DNA of 64,000 nt from JAXMAO01 sp046350375. Its GTDB lineage: Bacteria > Planctomycetota > Phycisphaerae > UBA1845 > UTPLA1. The translations under genes and the position numbers were made by a program. The notes beneath the pieces were generated by a model. That model worked only from the letters and a program-made list of their open reading frames with translations, had not been told where the DNA came from and searched no databases. Shown here piece by piece: positions 1-9,034 of the stretch. The stretch is taken from the NCBI GenBank assembly GCA_046350375.1, contig JAXMAO010000002.1:310001-374000 (forward strand), written 5' to 3'. The stretch's first letter is position 1. Every line of letters begins with the position of its first letter.

Positions 1-396
1 GAGCCGCTCGCCTCGGTGGTCGCCTTGAACGCCAACCTGCGGACCCACTTCCTGCGACTCGTGAAGCGAGCCGGCCTCGACTCCTGGCCGCGCCCGTTCC
101 ACAACCTCCGTGCCAGCCGGCAGACCGAACTCGAAGAGTCGTTCCCGTCGCATGTCGTCTGCGCCTGGCTGGGCAACTCGACGGTCATCGCGCGAAAGCA
201 CTACTTGCAGGTGACCGCCGACCACTTCGCCAAGGCGGTGCAGAATCCGGTGCAGCAATCCGCCGCACAGCCACGCACTGACCCGCGCAACGAACCCCCG
301 ATCCGCGTTTTCACCGCAGAAAACCGCACCGACCCGCATCACGCCGCCAAGGAACTGGGCGATACAGGACTCGAACCTGTGACCCCCTCGGTGTAA
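1..396 (+). CDS. Tyrosine recombinase/phage-type integrase, C-terminal part (5' end outside window)
   Basis: The frame is open from the first base, so the gene is truncated by the window edge. What remains is the catalytic C-terminus of a tyrosine recombinase: HNLRASRQTEL supplies the box II His-x-x-Arg, CAWLGNS sits where the second conserved His/Trp lies, and ARKHYLQV carries the presumed nucleophilic Tyr. This family cuts and joins DNA at an attachment site through a covalent 3'-phosphotyrosine. The last 14 residues (LGDTGLEPVTPSV and neighbours) are encoded by the antisense strand of a tRNA-Val gene, and the stop codon lies inside that tRNA. This is the arrangement expected of an element integrated at a tRNA 3' end, with the body of the element to the left of the window. 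The family is clear; whether it is active cannot be judged from a fragment. Confidence 0.88.
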   Translation, partial: EPLASVVALNANLRTHFLRLVKRAGLDSWPRPFHNLRASRQTELEESFPSHVVCAWLGNSTVIARKHYLQVTADHFAKAVQNPVQQSAAQPRTDPRNEPPIRVFTAENRTDPHHAAKELGDTGLEPVTPSV

Positions 397-428
397 ACGA
401 GGTGCTCTGCCAATTGAGCTAATCGCCC
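356..428 (-). tRNA. tRNA-Val (anticodon UAC)
   Basis: Read on the minus strand, a full cloverleaf can be drawn: acceptor GGGCGAT pairs with ATCGCCC, D-arm GCTC/GAGC, anticodon stem CCTCG/CGAGG around loop TTTACAC, T-arm ACAGG-TTCGAGT-CCTGT, and discriminator A. The CCA end is not encoded. The loop gives anticodon TAC, which reads valine. The 3' half overlaps the end of a convergent integrase gene, so this tRNA is probably the attachment site of the element to the left. Confidence 0.95.
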
Positions 429-484
429 GCGGCCGCATTCTATCGCGCACGCGAGCCGGTGCGATCGGCCGTCGGCAACCAGCC

Positions 485-551
485 GCCGCACCACTACCCG
501 TCGCTGGCGAATCGCCGCACCGCCACCCGTCGCCGGTGAATCGCCGCACCG
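485..551. repeat. Short tandem repeat, 29-bp unit, about 2.3 copies
   Basis: Two full copies of a 29-bp unit beginning GCCGCACC and ending GGTGAATC or GGCGAATC (485-513 and 514-542) differ at a few bases and are followed by a partial third copy. The repeat lies between tRNA-Val and the stop of the next gene, where no coding sequence is evident. Function unknown. Confidence 0.7.
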
Positions 552-664
552 CGGTCCGTGCCGCGCGGCCCGGCGCCGGCCGCACGGCCCGCCAAAATGC
601 AACCGGCCCGGGCCGGCGACCTTGCAGCCGCCGATCCGGGCCGGAGCGAGGGCTCGCGTCCGCC

Positions 665-3600
665 CTACGGAATCATCAGCAGCGCGCTGACAAACCCCTG
701 CACGTCCAGACCGTTGGCGTGGCCGTCGCAGTTCGTGTCAGCGAGCACCAGGTCATACACGTCCACCGGCGTACCGCGCAGCGCCTGGACGAACCGCGCG
801 ATGTCCGCCGGCGTCGCCACGCCGTCCTGGTCCAGGTCGCCGGTCTCGGCCCCACCGCACACGGCCGTGCGAATGACGATCACGTCGGCCGGGTCGGGCA
901 CTCCGTCGCCGTCGGTGTCGGCCTCGAGCATGATCTCGATCGGCTGGAACGGCTCGTTCTCCAGCACGGTCACCGCGATGGGCACCAGCGCGCTCGTGCC
1001 CGGGGCGACGGAGAGCGTCCCGATGACCGGCTCACCCGGCGGCAGGCCGTTGAGACTGACGGCCTGGCCGTCCGGCGCGTGCGACGGATTGGGGTAGTAG
1101 ACCGACCAGCGGTAATCGACGTGCCCGCCGGGGTTCGACTCGTTGGTCACCTGCATGCCGAAATCACGCGTCGTCCCCGGGACCATGACCGCGATCGGGC
1201 AGGGCGGCGTGCACGAATAGCAGAACTCGCGGCTGCGCGAAATCGTGTTCGTGCAGCTCTGCTGCGTCCCGGTCGTCAGGTTGTTCAGCGTCAACTGGTA
1301 GCACGCCGTGATGATCGGCGGCGGAATGGGCATGCCGGTCGGGAGCTGCACCGTCACGCACACCGTGCGGCAGCCGCCGGGCTTGATGAGGCCGGTCGAG
1401 CCGCTGGACGGCGTGAAGGTGATCGGCCCGGTGGTGTTGCAGCCGGGTCCGCCGACCGGCCCGGTCAGGTTCCACGAGTAACTGGCCGCCACGTCGCAGT
1501 AATTGCAGATCTGGAAGCACATCTGCACGGACGTCTGGTTGGCGCAGAACTTGACGGGCGGGGCATAGCACACGTCGCAGCACTTGCCCTTGGTGCGGGC
1601 GTTGTAGAGATCGATGATCTCCTGGTCCGCCAGGGCGCGCTTGAAGAACTCGAACTCGTCGAGCGTGCCGTTCAGGAACACCGGCGGCCCGCCGAGGAAG
1701 ACGTACTCCTTTCCGAAGAGCAGGTCGACCGCATTGTTGGTAATGCCAGTGACGGTGAAGTCGTTGAAGCTCTGCACCACACCGTCCACGAACAGGCGGA
1801 TGTTGTTCGGCGCGCCGCGCCGCACGACCGCCGCCACGTGGTGGCACTGACCGTCGTTGATCGACATGCCCGACGTGATGAAGTTCCCGTACACGCCACC
1901 GCCGATCTGGAAGCCCAGGTTGCCGCCCCAGAAGAACAGGGCATATCCGAACACGTTGGGGATGGCGCCGCTGCGCTTGTCGCAGATCGGCTGGTAGAAG
2001 ATCGCCGGGTTGCCGCTGCGGACCCAGCCTTCCAGCGTGAAGTTCTGGTTGCCGAAGTTGATGTCGGCGCCGCCGACCGCGTTCGGCACGGTCACCAGCC
2101 CGTTCACGCCATTGAACGTCAGCGCCTGGCCGACGCATGAGTTGGCCGGCGTCGCCACCGTCACGCCGCCGCTCGACGTGCCGTGGTTCAGCAGGTTGGC
2201 GCGGTCCTTGACCGGCGTGAGGCTGTTCATCGGCCACCAGTCGACCATGTTCTGCGGCGGCTGCCGGCAGGCGCAGTCGCACTTGTAGATGATCCCGCCC
2301 AAGGCCGGCGGCTCCACGATGCGGAGCACCTGGCACATGCCGCCGTCCGGCGCGGGGCAAGTGCCGTTGCACTCGATGTGCCCTTCCACCAGGACCGGAT
2401 GGCACGGCGGCGGATTGCAGTCGCAGCGCGTGATCTCGTAGTGGCCCGACCCGGCCGGATACTCGCGATACTCCACCGGCGTGCAGGGCTGACCATTCGG
2501 ACACTGACCGGCGCACGCCGAGATGGTCGCGCCCGGCAGCGTCGGATCGGGAATCTGAACGACCTGGCACTGCGGCGGCTGGGAGGTGCATTCACACACA
2601 TAGACCGTCGTGCCGTCGGGCCGCGTGTTGGTCACCGGCGAACAGACCGGCGGCGGATCCGAGATCTGGGGGCACGGATCGGCACAGGTCGGCGGCAGAT
2701 CCGGGCCGTTGTAGACAAGGTGACACAGCGCGTCGGTGACGCAGTCGCACCGCGTGATGCGATAGGGCCCGTCCGATCCGAGCTCGATCTCGACCGGCAC
2801 GCAGACCGCGCCCGGCGTGGTGCAGGCATTGATGCACTGCATGCCGCTGGGGTCGGCCTGGCACGGCGCCGGATTGGTCGTCGGACAGGTGATCTCGACA
2901 TCGCCTTGCTGGAACTTGTCGCCCATGGCGGTGTTCTGGTTGGAGTCGATCATCAGGCCGTTGGCGCGTGGATTGGTGCCGAGGTAAGTCATGCCGCCCA
3001 GGCCGTAAATGGCCGGATCGGTCGCCGGCGGGCTGAAGATCTTCAGCGCGTCGCCCGTGGCCCACACGTTCACCTTGATGCCCGCGCCGGTGTGATAGTC
3101 GTAGTCGCAGCCGCCGACGGCCGAGTCGGGCAGACCGCCGACCGTGTCGCCGACGTTGAACGTGATGCCGGACGGCGTCCAGCCGTTCACGCCCTTGCAG
3201 TATTCGAGCAGCCGGCTCTGGTGGGCGTACGACGTGGTGTCGTCAATCATGCTGCGCTCGGCCAGCAGCATGCAGCAGGTGTTGGGCTTGAAGCTGATGT
3301 CGGCGACCGGGCTCGAGTAGACGCCGCCGCCCGGCGCGTAGCCGGGCATGAGCAGCTCGAGCGTCTCGGTGCCCTGGATGAACTCGCCCGCCGGCGTCAG
3401 CGCCACCGACCAGATTTCGTTCTGGTGGTTCGGGTCCGGCCGGAAGGAGTCCTCGCGCCAGGTGCTGTAGTACAGTCGACCCTGGCTGACGCGGACCGCC
3501 CAGACGCGCTGGGCGCGCTGCGTGCTCCCGTGCGGAGCCAGCGGCGCGAAGCCGTTGGTGTCAAACGGGTCGGGCCCGGCGTAGGCGGCCTTCAGGCCGG

Positions 3601-4663
3601 TCGCGTGTTTCCAGGTCGACAGGATGGTGCCGGTCGCATCCAGCCGATAGATGCGCCCGTCCTCGTGGTTCGAGACGTAGAAGCACTTGTGCACGCAGGA
3701 GAAGCAGATCTGCCCCAGGCCCGGCCAGCACTCGGTGCCGGTGCAGGCCGTGATCATGTTGTTCGGCAGCACCTGGAACACCGACGGAATGCCGGTGTTG
3801 GTGTCGATCTTGTAGATGGCGCCGGCGGCTCCACCGGCGATGGTGCCGATCGCGTCGGCGCCGCCCGCTCCGAAGCCATACACCGAGCTGTGCGCGACGT
3901 AGATGTTGCCCGTGTCGTCCAGCGTCACGCCGAAAACCGTGCCGAGGTTGCTCTGCTTCCAGTTCTGAAGCGCGGTCGGCGTGTAGAACGGCGCGTACCA
4001 GTTCACCAGTGAGCCGGTCGCCGGCTGGGCCGAGATGTCGACCAGGTCAAGTACGCGCATGTTGATGCCGGCCTGCTGCGTCATCACGGCCGTCGAGCCG
4101 GTGAGCCCGGCCGCGACCGCAAACGCCGGCGGGGCGCCACAGCAGTTGTCACACGAACAGGGAGAGCCGTTGCACTGAATGAGCATCTGGCCCGGGCCCG
4201 GCGGTGTGCCCGGCTTGCAGGCGAGGCGAATCAGGTATTGCTGGCCGCACGAAACTTCGCAGTTGATCTCGCTCGTGCCGCCGGAGCAGCCGAATGCGTC
4301 GTCATCGCAGCAGAGCGGCGGCTGGCTGGGGGGCGGCGTCGGACAGTTGCAGCCGACGTAGTAGGCGATCTTGGTGTCGACCGCCGTCAGGCCGCAGGTG
4401 GAGATTTTCACCAGTCCGCTGCATGGCGCGGTCCAGCACCACCAGACATCGTGTGAAAAACCCTGCGACGGGAGGCACACCGCGTCCTGCCCCTCCGGGC
4501 TGTCGGTCATGGCGGCCAGGTTGAAGTTGAACAGGCCGGTGCCGCTGATGGGCGTGGCGGTTGCACAAAAGTCGGACTGCCCGCGGGCCGGTAACGCGCG
4601 CAGCGCACACACCGTCGCGGCGATCACTAACATGCGCATTGACAATGAATAACGAGCGAACAT
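665..4663 (-). CDS. Large secreted protein: propeller-like region, Cys-rich modules, LamG domain, C-terminal dockerin-like repeat
   Basis: A 1332-residue exported protein. Its N-terminus has a basic stretch, a hydrophobic core and an Ala-x-Ala-like end (LPARGQS), typical of a Sec signal peptide; a GAGAGG ribosome site six bases before the ATG supports the start. The first half contains NHL/SMP-30-like strands (for example YVSNHEDGRIYRLDATG). It is followed by several Cys-rich modules ending in CDC or CEC (about 2250-2890), then a LamG/concanavalin-like domain (DWWPMNSL, LTFNGVNG, FTLEGWVRSG; about 1590-2250). The extreme C-terminus holds two EF-hand-like dockerin repeats (GDLDQDGVATPADI and ADTNCDGHANGLDV). 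The likely role is a calcium-stabilised extracellular or surface adhesin-type protein. The substrate is unknown and no enzyme motif was found. Confidence 0.88.
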   Translation of the reverse strand: MFARYSLSMRMLVIAATVCALRALPARGQSDFCATATPISGTGLFNFNLAAMTDSPEGQDAVCLPSQGFSHDVWWCWTAPCSGLVKISTCGLTAVDTKIAYYVGCNCPTPPPSQPPLCCDDDAFGCSGGTSEINCEVSCGQQYLIRLACKPGTPPGPGQMLIQCNGSPCSCDNCCGAPPAFAVAAGLTGSTAVMTQQAGINMRVLDLVDISAQPATGSLVNWYAPFYTPTALQNWKQSNLGTVFGVTLDDTGNIYVAHSSVYGFGAGGADAIGTIAGGAAGAIYKIDTNTGIPSVFQVLPNNMITACTGTECWPGLGQICFSCVHKCFYVSNHEDGRIYRLDATGTILSTWKHATGLKAAYAGPDPFDTNGFAPLAPHGSTQRAQRVWAVRVSQGRLYYSTWREDSFRPDPNHQNEIWSVALTPAGEFIQGTETLELLMPGYAPGGGVYSSPVADISFKPNTCCMLLAERSMIDDTTSYAHQSRLLEYCKGVNGWTPSGITFNVGDTVGGLPDSAVGGCDYDYHTGAGIKVNVWATGDALKIFSPPATDPAIYGLGGMTYLGTNPRANGLMIDSNQNTAMGDKFQQGDVEITCPTTNPAPCQADPSGMQCINACTTPGAVCVPVEIELGSDGPYRITRCDCVTDALCHLVYNGPDLPPTCADPCPQISDPPPVCSPVTNTRPDGTTVYVCECTSQPPQCQVVQIPDPTLPGATISACAGQCPNGQPCTPVEYREYPAGSGHYEITRCDCNPPPCHPVLVEGHIECNGTCPAPDGGMCQVLRIVEPPALGGIIYKCDCACRQPPQNMVDWWPMNSLTPVKDRANLLNHGTSSGGVTVATPANSCVGQALTFNGVNGLVTVPNAVGGADINFGNQNFTLEGWVRSGNPAIFYQPICDKRSGAIPNVFGYALFFWGGNLGFQIGGGVYGNFITSGMSINDGQCHHVAAVVRRGAPNNIRLFVDGVVQSFNDFTVTGITNNAVDLLFGKEYVFLGGPPVFLNGTLDEFEFFKRALADQEIIDLYNARTKGKCCDVCYAPPVKFCANQTSVQMCFQICNYCDVAASYSWNLTGPVGGPGCNTTGPITFTPSSGSTGLIKPGGCRTVCVTVQLPTGMPIPPPIITACYQLTLNNLTTGTQQSCTNTISRSREFCYSCTPPCPIAVMVPGTTRDFGMQVTNESNPGGHVDYRWSVYYPNPSHAPDGQAVSLNGLPPGEPVIGTLSVAPGTSALVPIAVTVLENEPFQPIEIMLEADTDGDGVPDPADVIVIRTAVCGGAETGDLDQDGVATPADIARFVQALRGTPVDVYDLVLADTNCDGHANGLDVQGFVSALLMIP

Positions 4664-4882
4664 GGGTACCTCTCAGGGGTCTGATGGGTGGTCGCCGCGA
4701 ACCTGTCGCCACGGGACGATCGAGGCGCGCGACCCTGTCGGCCTTCACTCTCGCCATGCGGCCTGGCGGGTCCGAATTTCTCACTTGGGCGGAAATTTCC
4801 GGCCAGCCGGGCGGCCGACTCCGCCGTCTTCCACTGGTCGCAGGTCAAAAACCGGTATGATTAGTCACAGGAACCCACGACC

Positions 4883-5488
4883 ATGATCTTGTCCTACACC
4901 ACGCACACCACCACCGCTTTGCTCGACGGGCTGTTCGACCTCGGGAACGACGTGGCGTGGCGGCAGTTCGACGAGCGCTTTCGCCCGATCGTGATCGGAT
5001 TTGCCGGTCGCCTCGGACTGGGCCCGCAGGACGCCTCCGACGTGGCCCAGGAGACCCTGACTCAGTTCATAAGGGACTATCGCGAAGGGAAATACGATCG
5101 ATCGCGCGGCCGGCTGCGGGCGTGGGTAATCGGCATCGCGAGGCATCGTGTCGCCGAGGCGCACCGCACCCGGGCCCATCGGCGCGAGCTGCGCGGCGAG
5201 TCGGCGTTCGGGCAGCTCCCGGGAGCGGACGATCTTGAAAAACTGTGGGACGCCGAATGCCGGCAGGCGCTGCTCTGCAGCGCCATGCGCGAGCTGGCCG
5301 AATCGAGCAAGGTCAGCCGGCGAACGCTCGACGCCTTTCGACGGCATGTCCTGGACCAGCGTCCGCCGGAGGAAGTAGCGCGCGAGCTGGGAACAACCGT
5401 GCGTGCCGTGTATCTCGCGAAGCACCGCTGCCTGTCGCGGCTGCGGACGGCGATGCAGCGCCTGGGGGATCTGTACGACGTCGCGTGA
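4883..5488 (+). CDS. ECF-type RNA polymerase sigma factor
   Basis: A 201-residue protein with both helical regions of an ECF sigma factor. The sigma2 part includes WRQFDERFRPIV and the conserved DVAQETLTQF, which binds core polymerase and the -10 element. The sigma4 helix-turn-helix part includes RPPEEVARELGTTVRAVYLAKHR and recognises the -35 element. Its length is usual for the family. An AGGAA site about nine bases upstream supports the ATG. The gene lies 48 bp before a kinase gene on the same strand, whose N-terminus carries an anti-sigma-like zinc motif. The pair probably forms one signalling unit in which the kinase protein senses and controls the sigma factor. The divergent region before it (4664-4882) contains the 12-bp palindrome CGGAAATTTCCG at 4790-4801. 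Confidence 0.9.
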   Translation: MILSYTTHTTTALLDGLFDLGNDVAWRQFDERFRPIVIGFAGRLGLGPQDASDVAQETLTQFIRDYREGKYDRSRGRLRAWVIGIARHRVAEAHRTRAHRRELRGESAFGQLPGADDLEKLWDAECRQALLCSAMRELAESSKVSRRTLDAFRRHVLDQRPPEEVARELGTTVRAVYLAKHRCLSRLRTAMQRLGDLYDVA

Positions 5489-5536
5489 TGTCGCGGGTGT
5501 GCCCGGCGTCCGCACGGTGGAGCGGGAAGAGCGGGC

Positions 5537-8500
5537 ATGCGGGGGTGTCCATCGATCGACAGCCTGGAATCTGCGCTCGCGGCCGACTCACCCGGCAGCG
5601 AGCTGGCCGCGCATGTGCAGAGCTGTCCGCGCTGCCGCGCGCGGATTGAGCAGATTCGCGAAAACCAATCCCTGCTGAAGCTCGTCAACGCGACCGAGTC
5701 CCGCCAGCTTGCGGCGGCGCTCGACGCCGGCGCCGCCACGCGGCGCGAGCCGCCGAGCGGCCTGGCGGGCTACGAGTTCATCGGCGAGATTCATCGCGGC
5801 GGGCAGGGGGTGGTCTTCAAGGCGCTGCAGAAGGCGACCAAGCGGATTGTGGCGGTGAAGGTCGTGCTGCGCGGGGCGTTTGCGACGCCGCGGCAGCGGG
5901 CGCGGTTCGAGCGCGAGATCGAGATCGCCGCGCGGCTGCGCCACCCGCACGTGGTCACCATCCACGAAAGCGGGATGACCGACGACGGCTCGCTCTACTT
6001 CGTGATGGAGTACGTCGAGGGCGAGCCGCTCGACGCCTATCTGAAACGCGCCCGCGCCACGCCCGGCGGCGGATTGACCCCGGACGACGCATTGCGCGTC
6101 TTCTGCAAGATCTGCGACGCCGTCAACTACGCTCATCAGCGCGGCATCATTCACCGCGACCTGAAACCGGCCAACATCCTCATCGACGCGCTGGGCGAGC
6201 CGCGCGTGCTGGACTTCGGCCTGGCCAAGGCGGTCGGGCTGAACGACCCCGACTCCGATGCGCGCTCGGCCCGCACGCGCACCGGTGAGTTCCTCGGCAC
6301 CTTCAGCTACGCCGCGCCGGAACAGCTCCGCGGCGACCCCGACCAGGTCGACACCCGCACCGACGTCTATGCCCTCGGCATCCTGCTGTTCGAGATGCTC
6401 ACCGGGCAGTTTCCCTACCCGGTCGATGGCTCGCTCTCGGCGATCATCCGCAGCATCACCGAGACCGCGCCCGCGCCGCCGTCGCGCCTCGCGCCCGGCA
6501 TCGGCGAAGAGCTCGACACCATCGTCGTGAAGGCGCTGGCGAAGGAGCGCGAGCGGCGCTACCAGTCGGCCGGCGCCCTGCAGCGCGACGTGCAGAGCTT
6601 TCTGGCAGGCGAGCCGATCGACGCCAAACGCGACAGCCACTGGTACGTGCTGCGCAAGACGGCGCGGCGCCATCGCACGGCGCTCGGCGTCGCGACGGCG
6701 ATCGTGCTGCTGCTGATCGGCTTCGGCGTGTCGATGGGGTTTCTGGCGCGCCACCTGGCGCGCGAGCGCGACCGGGCGCGCTCCGCCGAGCGCGCCGTCG
6801 CCGAGAACGCGCGGCGCGTCGCCGCGGCGCTCTACGACAGCCAGGTCGAGCGCGGCCGGGCCCTGGGCGCGGCCGGCGGCGTCTCGGCGGCCGAGGAGCT
6901 GCTGTGGCGCGCCTTTGTCGATCCGCCCGGCGGCGCGGCCGCGCGGGCCTCCGGCGCGGACATCCGTGACCCGGCGCGGCGCCAGGCCTTCTGGGCGCTG
7001 TGGGAGCTCTACAACGCCGCCCCGTGCCAGCGCACCTGGGCGACCGGCGCGCACACCACCACGCGCATGGCGGTCAGCGACAACGGGCGAATCCTGGCGC
7101 TGGGTGGCGATCCCGGGCCGATCGAAACGCTCGACGTGCTGACCGGCGCCCGCGTCCGCAGCGACGGTCCGCCGGTCCACATGTCGAGCATCATCCTGCT
7201 CGACGAAACCGGCGCGCGGCTGTGCGGTATCGAAGACAACCGGCGGATCTCCATCTGGCGGATCGATCCGCGCGCGCGGCGAATCGAGCGCGAGACGGCG
7301 TACGAATTCCCGAATCCGGGCATTCTCCGGCTCGCGGCCAGCCGCGACCTGCGCCGCATCGCCGCGGCCGACGCCGACAGCCGGCTCTGGTACTGGTCCG
7401 ACACGATCGCCGCGCCGCCGCGCCCGCTCGTCAATCCGTCCGCAGGCGTATTCTCGCTGGCCTTCTCGCCTGATGCGCATCGCCTGGCCGTGGGCACGGC
7501 CAGCGGCGGTCTGACGATGTGGGGCCTCGATGCGTCGCCCGAGCCGGTTGTGAACTGGTCGCTGCCGGCCCATCGCGCCGCGGTGCGCGGCCTGTGCTTC
7601 AGCCCGGACGGCGCCTGCCTGGCGTCGGCCGGCGGCGATGCCGACAACACCATCCGGCTGACCACCGTCCGCGACGGCACACTGATTCGATCGATGGCCG
7701 GCCATACCAGCCACGTGAACTCGATCGCCTTCCGCGCCGACGGCCGGCGGCTGGTCTCCACGTCGTTCGACAAGACCGCGCGCATCTGGGACGTGCCCAG
7801 CGGTCGACCGGTGGCGACGCTCTTCGGTCACTCGGCCGCGGTCATCGTGGCGCGGTTCGTGGGCGACGGCGACGAAGTCATCTCCGCCGGCCACGACGGC
7901 GCGGCGCGGCTGTGGGACTCGCCCGACCGCGGCGCCTTCACGTCGCTCCGCGAGCCGCGCTGCGCCGCGATGAGCCTGGCGGTTGCGCGCGACGGCCAGA
8001 CGCTCTACGTCGGCGGGGTCGACGGGACGATCCGCGCCCTGGACGTTGCAACCGGGCAGGTGCGCTATCGGCAGCGCGCCCACGGATCGATGGTCGCGAC
8101 CCTCTGCGTCAGCCCAGACGGCGCGCTGCTGGCCAGCTGCAGCGTCGACCAGCGCGCCTGCCTGTGGGACGCCGCGACGGGCCGAAGGGTCGCCGAGATC
8201 CGCGACCTCGACGGGCCGGCCGTCGGGCTGGCGTTTCATCCGGACGGGAAAACCCTCGCGGTCGGGTGCGACAACGGCGTCGTGCGCGTCTGGGATCGCA
8301 CCGACCCGGCGCGCGTCCACGTCCTGCGCGGCTCGGCGCGCTTTCTGCGCCGGCCGGCGCTGGCGTTCAGCCCAGACGGCGCCACGCTGGCCGCGTGCGA
8401 CGGACTGGCCGACGTCTCGTTGTGGGACTGGGCGACCGAGACGGTTCGCGTGACGCTGCGCGGCCACAGCGGGCAGACGCGCGGCGTCGCCTATTCGCCC

Positions 8501-9034
8501 GACGGGCGGCTGCTGACGACAGCCGGCGACGATGCCACCGTGCGACTGTGGGACGCAGGCTCCGGCGCGCCGGTCGCCACGCTCGAGGGGCACGGCGGCG
8601 ATGTCTTTGCGGTCGCCTTCAGTCCGGATGGCGCGATGATCGCCAGCGGCGGGCGCGACCGCACCATCCGCCTGTGGGACGTGGTGAGCCATCGCGGGCT
8701 GGCGACGCTGTCGGGCCACGCCGACATGGTCTTCTCGCTGGCGTTTGGCGACGGCGGAGCGTACCTGGCGTCCAGCTCGGCCGACGGCGTGGTCGGCATC
8801 TGGGACCTGGCGCACGGTGACGCGCGCGTGGCCGGCAACCTCGACTATCAGCTGACGCGCCTCGATGGAGTGCCCCTGCCGGCCAAAGCGCGCGACGCGC
8901 TCCGCCACTGGGCGGCCCGCGCCGCGGTCCGCCAGCCGCCGCGCTTCGACTGGTCACTCGCCGCGGCCGGCGGCGCCGCCCCCGCCGCCGGGACCGCGCC
9001 CCCCGCCGTACATCCGCCACCACAATCCGAATAG
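5537..9034 (+). CDS. Ser/Thr protein kinase with N-terminal zinc-finger-like motif, one TM helix and C-terminal WD40 propeller
   Basis: 1165 residues. Residues 20-40 contain His26-x3-Cys30-x2-Cys33, resembling the zinc-binding anti-sigma motif. The kinase domain (about 79-355) has every key element: glycine loop RGGQGVV (87-93), VAVK with Lys108, HRDLK with Asp208, DFG at 226-228 and APE at 260-262, so it should be catalytically active. A hydrophobic segment at about 381-404 puts the kinase in the cytoplasm. The following 650 residues, made of repeats ending in phrases such as ARIWDV, VRLWDA and IRLWDV, form a WD40 propeller that is probably extracytoplasmic. The gene follows an ECF sigma factor on the same strand, consistent with co-transcription. 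The 3' end overlaps a convergent glycosyltransferase gene by 81 bp. The signal sensed is unknown. Confidence 0.93.
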   Translation: MRGCPSIDSLESALAADSPGSELAAHVQSCPRCRARIEQIRENQSLLKLVNATESRQLAAALDAGAATRREPPSGLAGYEFIGEIHRGGQGVVFKALQKATKRIVAVKVVLRGAFATPRQRARFEREIEIAARLRHPHVVTIHESGMTDDGSLYFVMEYVEGEPLDAYLKRARATPGGGLTPDDALRVFCKICDAVNYAHQRGIIHRDLKPANILIDALGEPRVLDFGLAKAVGLNDPDSDARSARTRTGEFLGTFSYAAPEQLRGDPDQVDTRTDVYALGILLFEMLTGQFPYPVDGSLSAIIRSITETAPAPPSRLAPGIGEELDTIVVKALAKERERRYQSAGALQRDVQSFLAGEPIDAKRDSHWYVLRKTARRHRTALGVATAIVLLLIGFGVSMGFLARHLARERDRARSAERAVAENARRVAAALYDSQVERGRALGAAGGVSAAEELLWRAFVDPPGGAAARASGADIRDPARRQAFWALWELYNAAPCQRTWATGAHTTTRMAVSDNGRILALGGDPGPIETLDVLTGARVRSDGPPVHMSSIILLDETGARLCGIEDNRRISIWRIDPRARRIERETAYEFPNPGILRLAASRDLRRIAAADADSRLWYWSDTIAAPPRPLVNPSAGVFSLAFSPDAHRLAVGTASGGLTMWGLDASPEPVVNWSLPAHRAAVRGLCFSPDGACLASAGGDADNTIRLTTVRDGTLIRSMAGHTSHVNSIAFRADGRRLVSTSFDKTARIWDVPSGRPVATLFGHSAAVIVARFVGDGDEVISAGHDGAARLWDSPDRGAFTSLREPRCAAMSLAVARDGQTLYVGGVDGTIRALDVATGQVRYRQRAHGSMVATLCVSPDGALLASCSVDQRACLWDAATGRRVAEIRDLDGPAVGLAFHPDGKTLAVGCDNGVVRVWDRTDPARVHVLRGSARFLRRPALAFSPDGATLAACDGLADVSLWDWATETVRVTLRGHSGQTRGVAYSPDGRLLTTAGDDATVRLWDAGSGAPVATLEGHGGDVFAVAFSPDGAMIASGGRDRTIRLWDVVSHRGLATLSGHADMVFSLAFGDGGAYLASSSADGVVGIWDLAHGDARVAGNLDYQLTRLDGVPLPAKARDALRHWAARAAVRQPPRFDWSLAAAGGAAPAAGTAPPAVHPPPQSE

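Noticed and set aside
536..4012. Long plus-strand open frames across the LamG/dockerin gene
   Set aside because: Shadows of the minus-strand gene, which has a signal peptide, recognisable domains and a ribosome site.
5588..8908. A 1106-codon open frame antisense to the kinase-WD40 gene
   Set aside because: It mirrors the kinase codon pattern, has no domain phrases and is Arg/Ala/Gly-rich, as expected of antisense frames in high-GC DNA.
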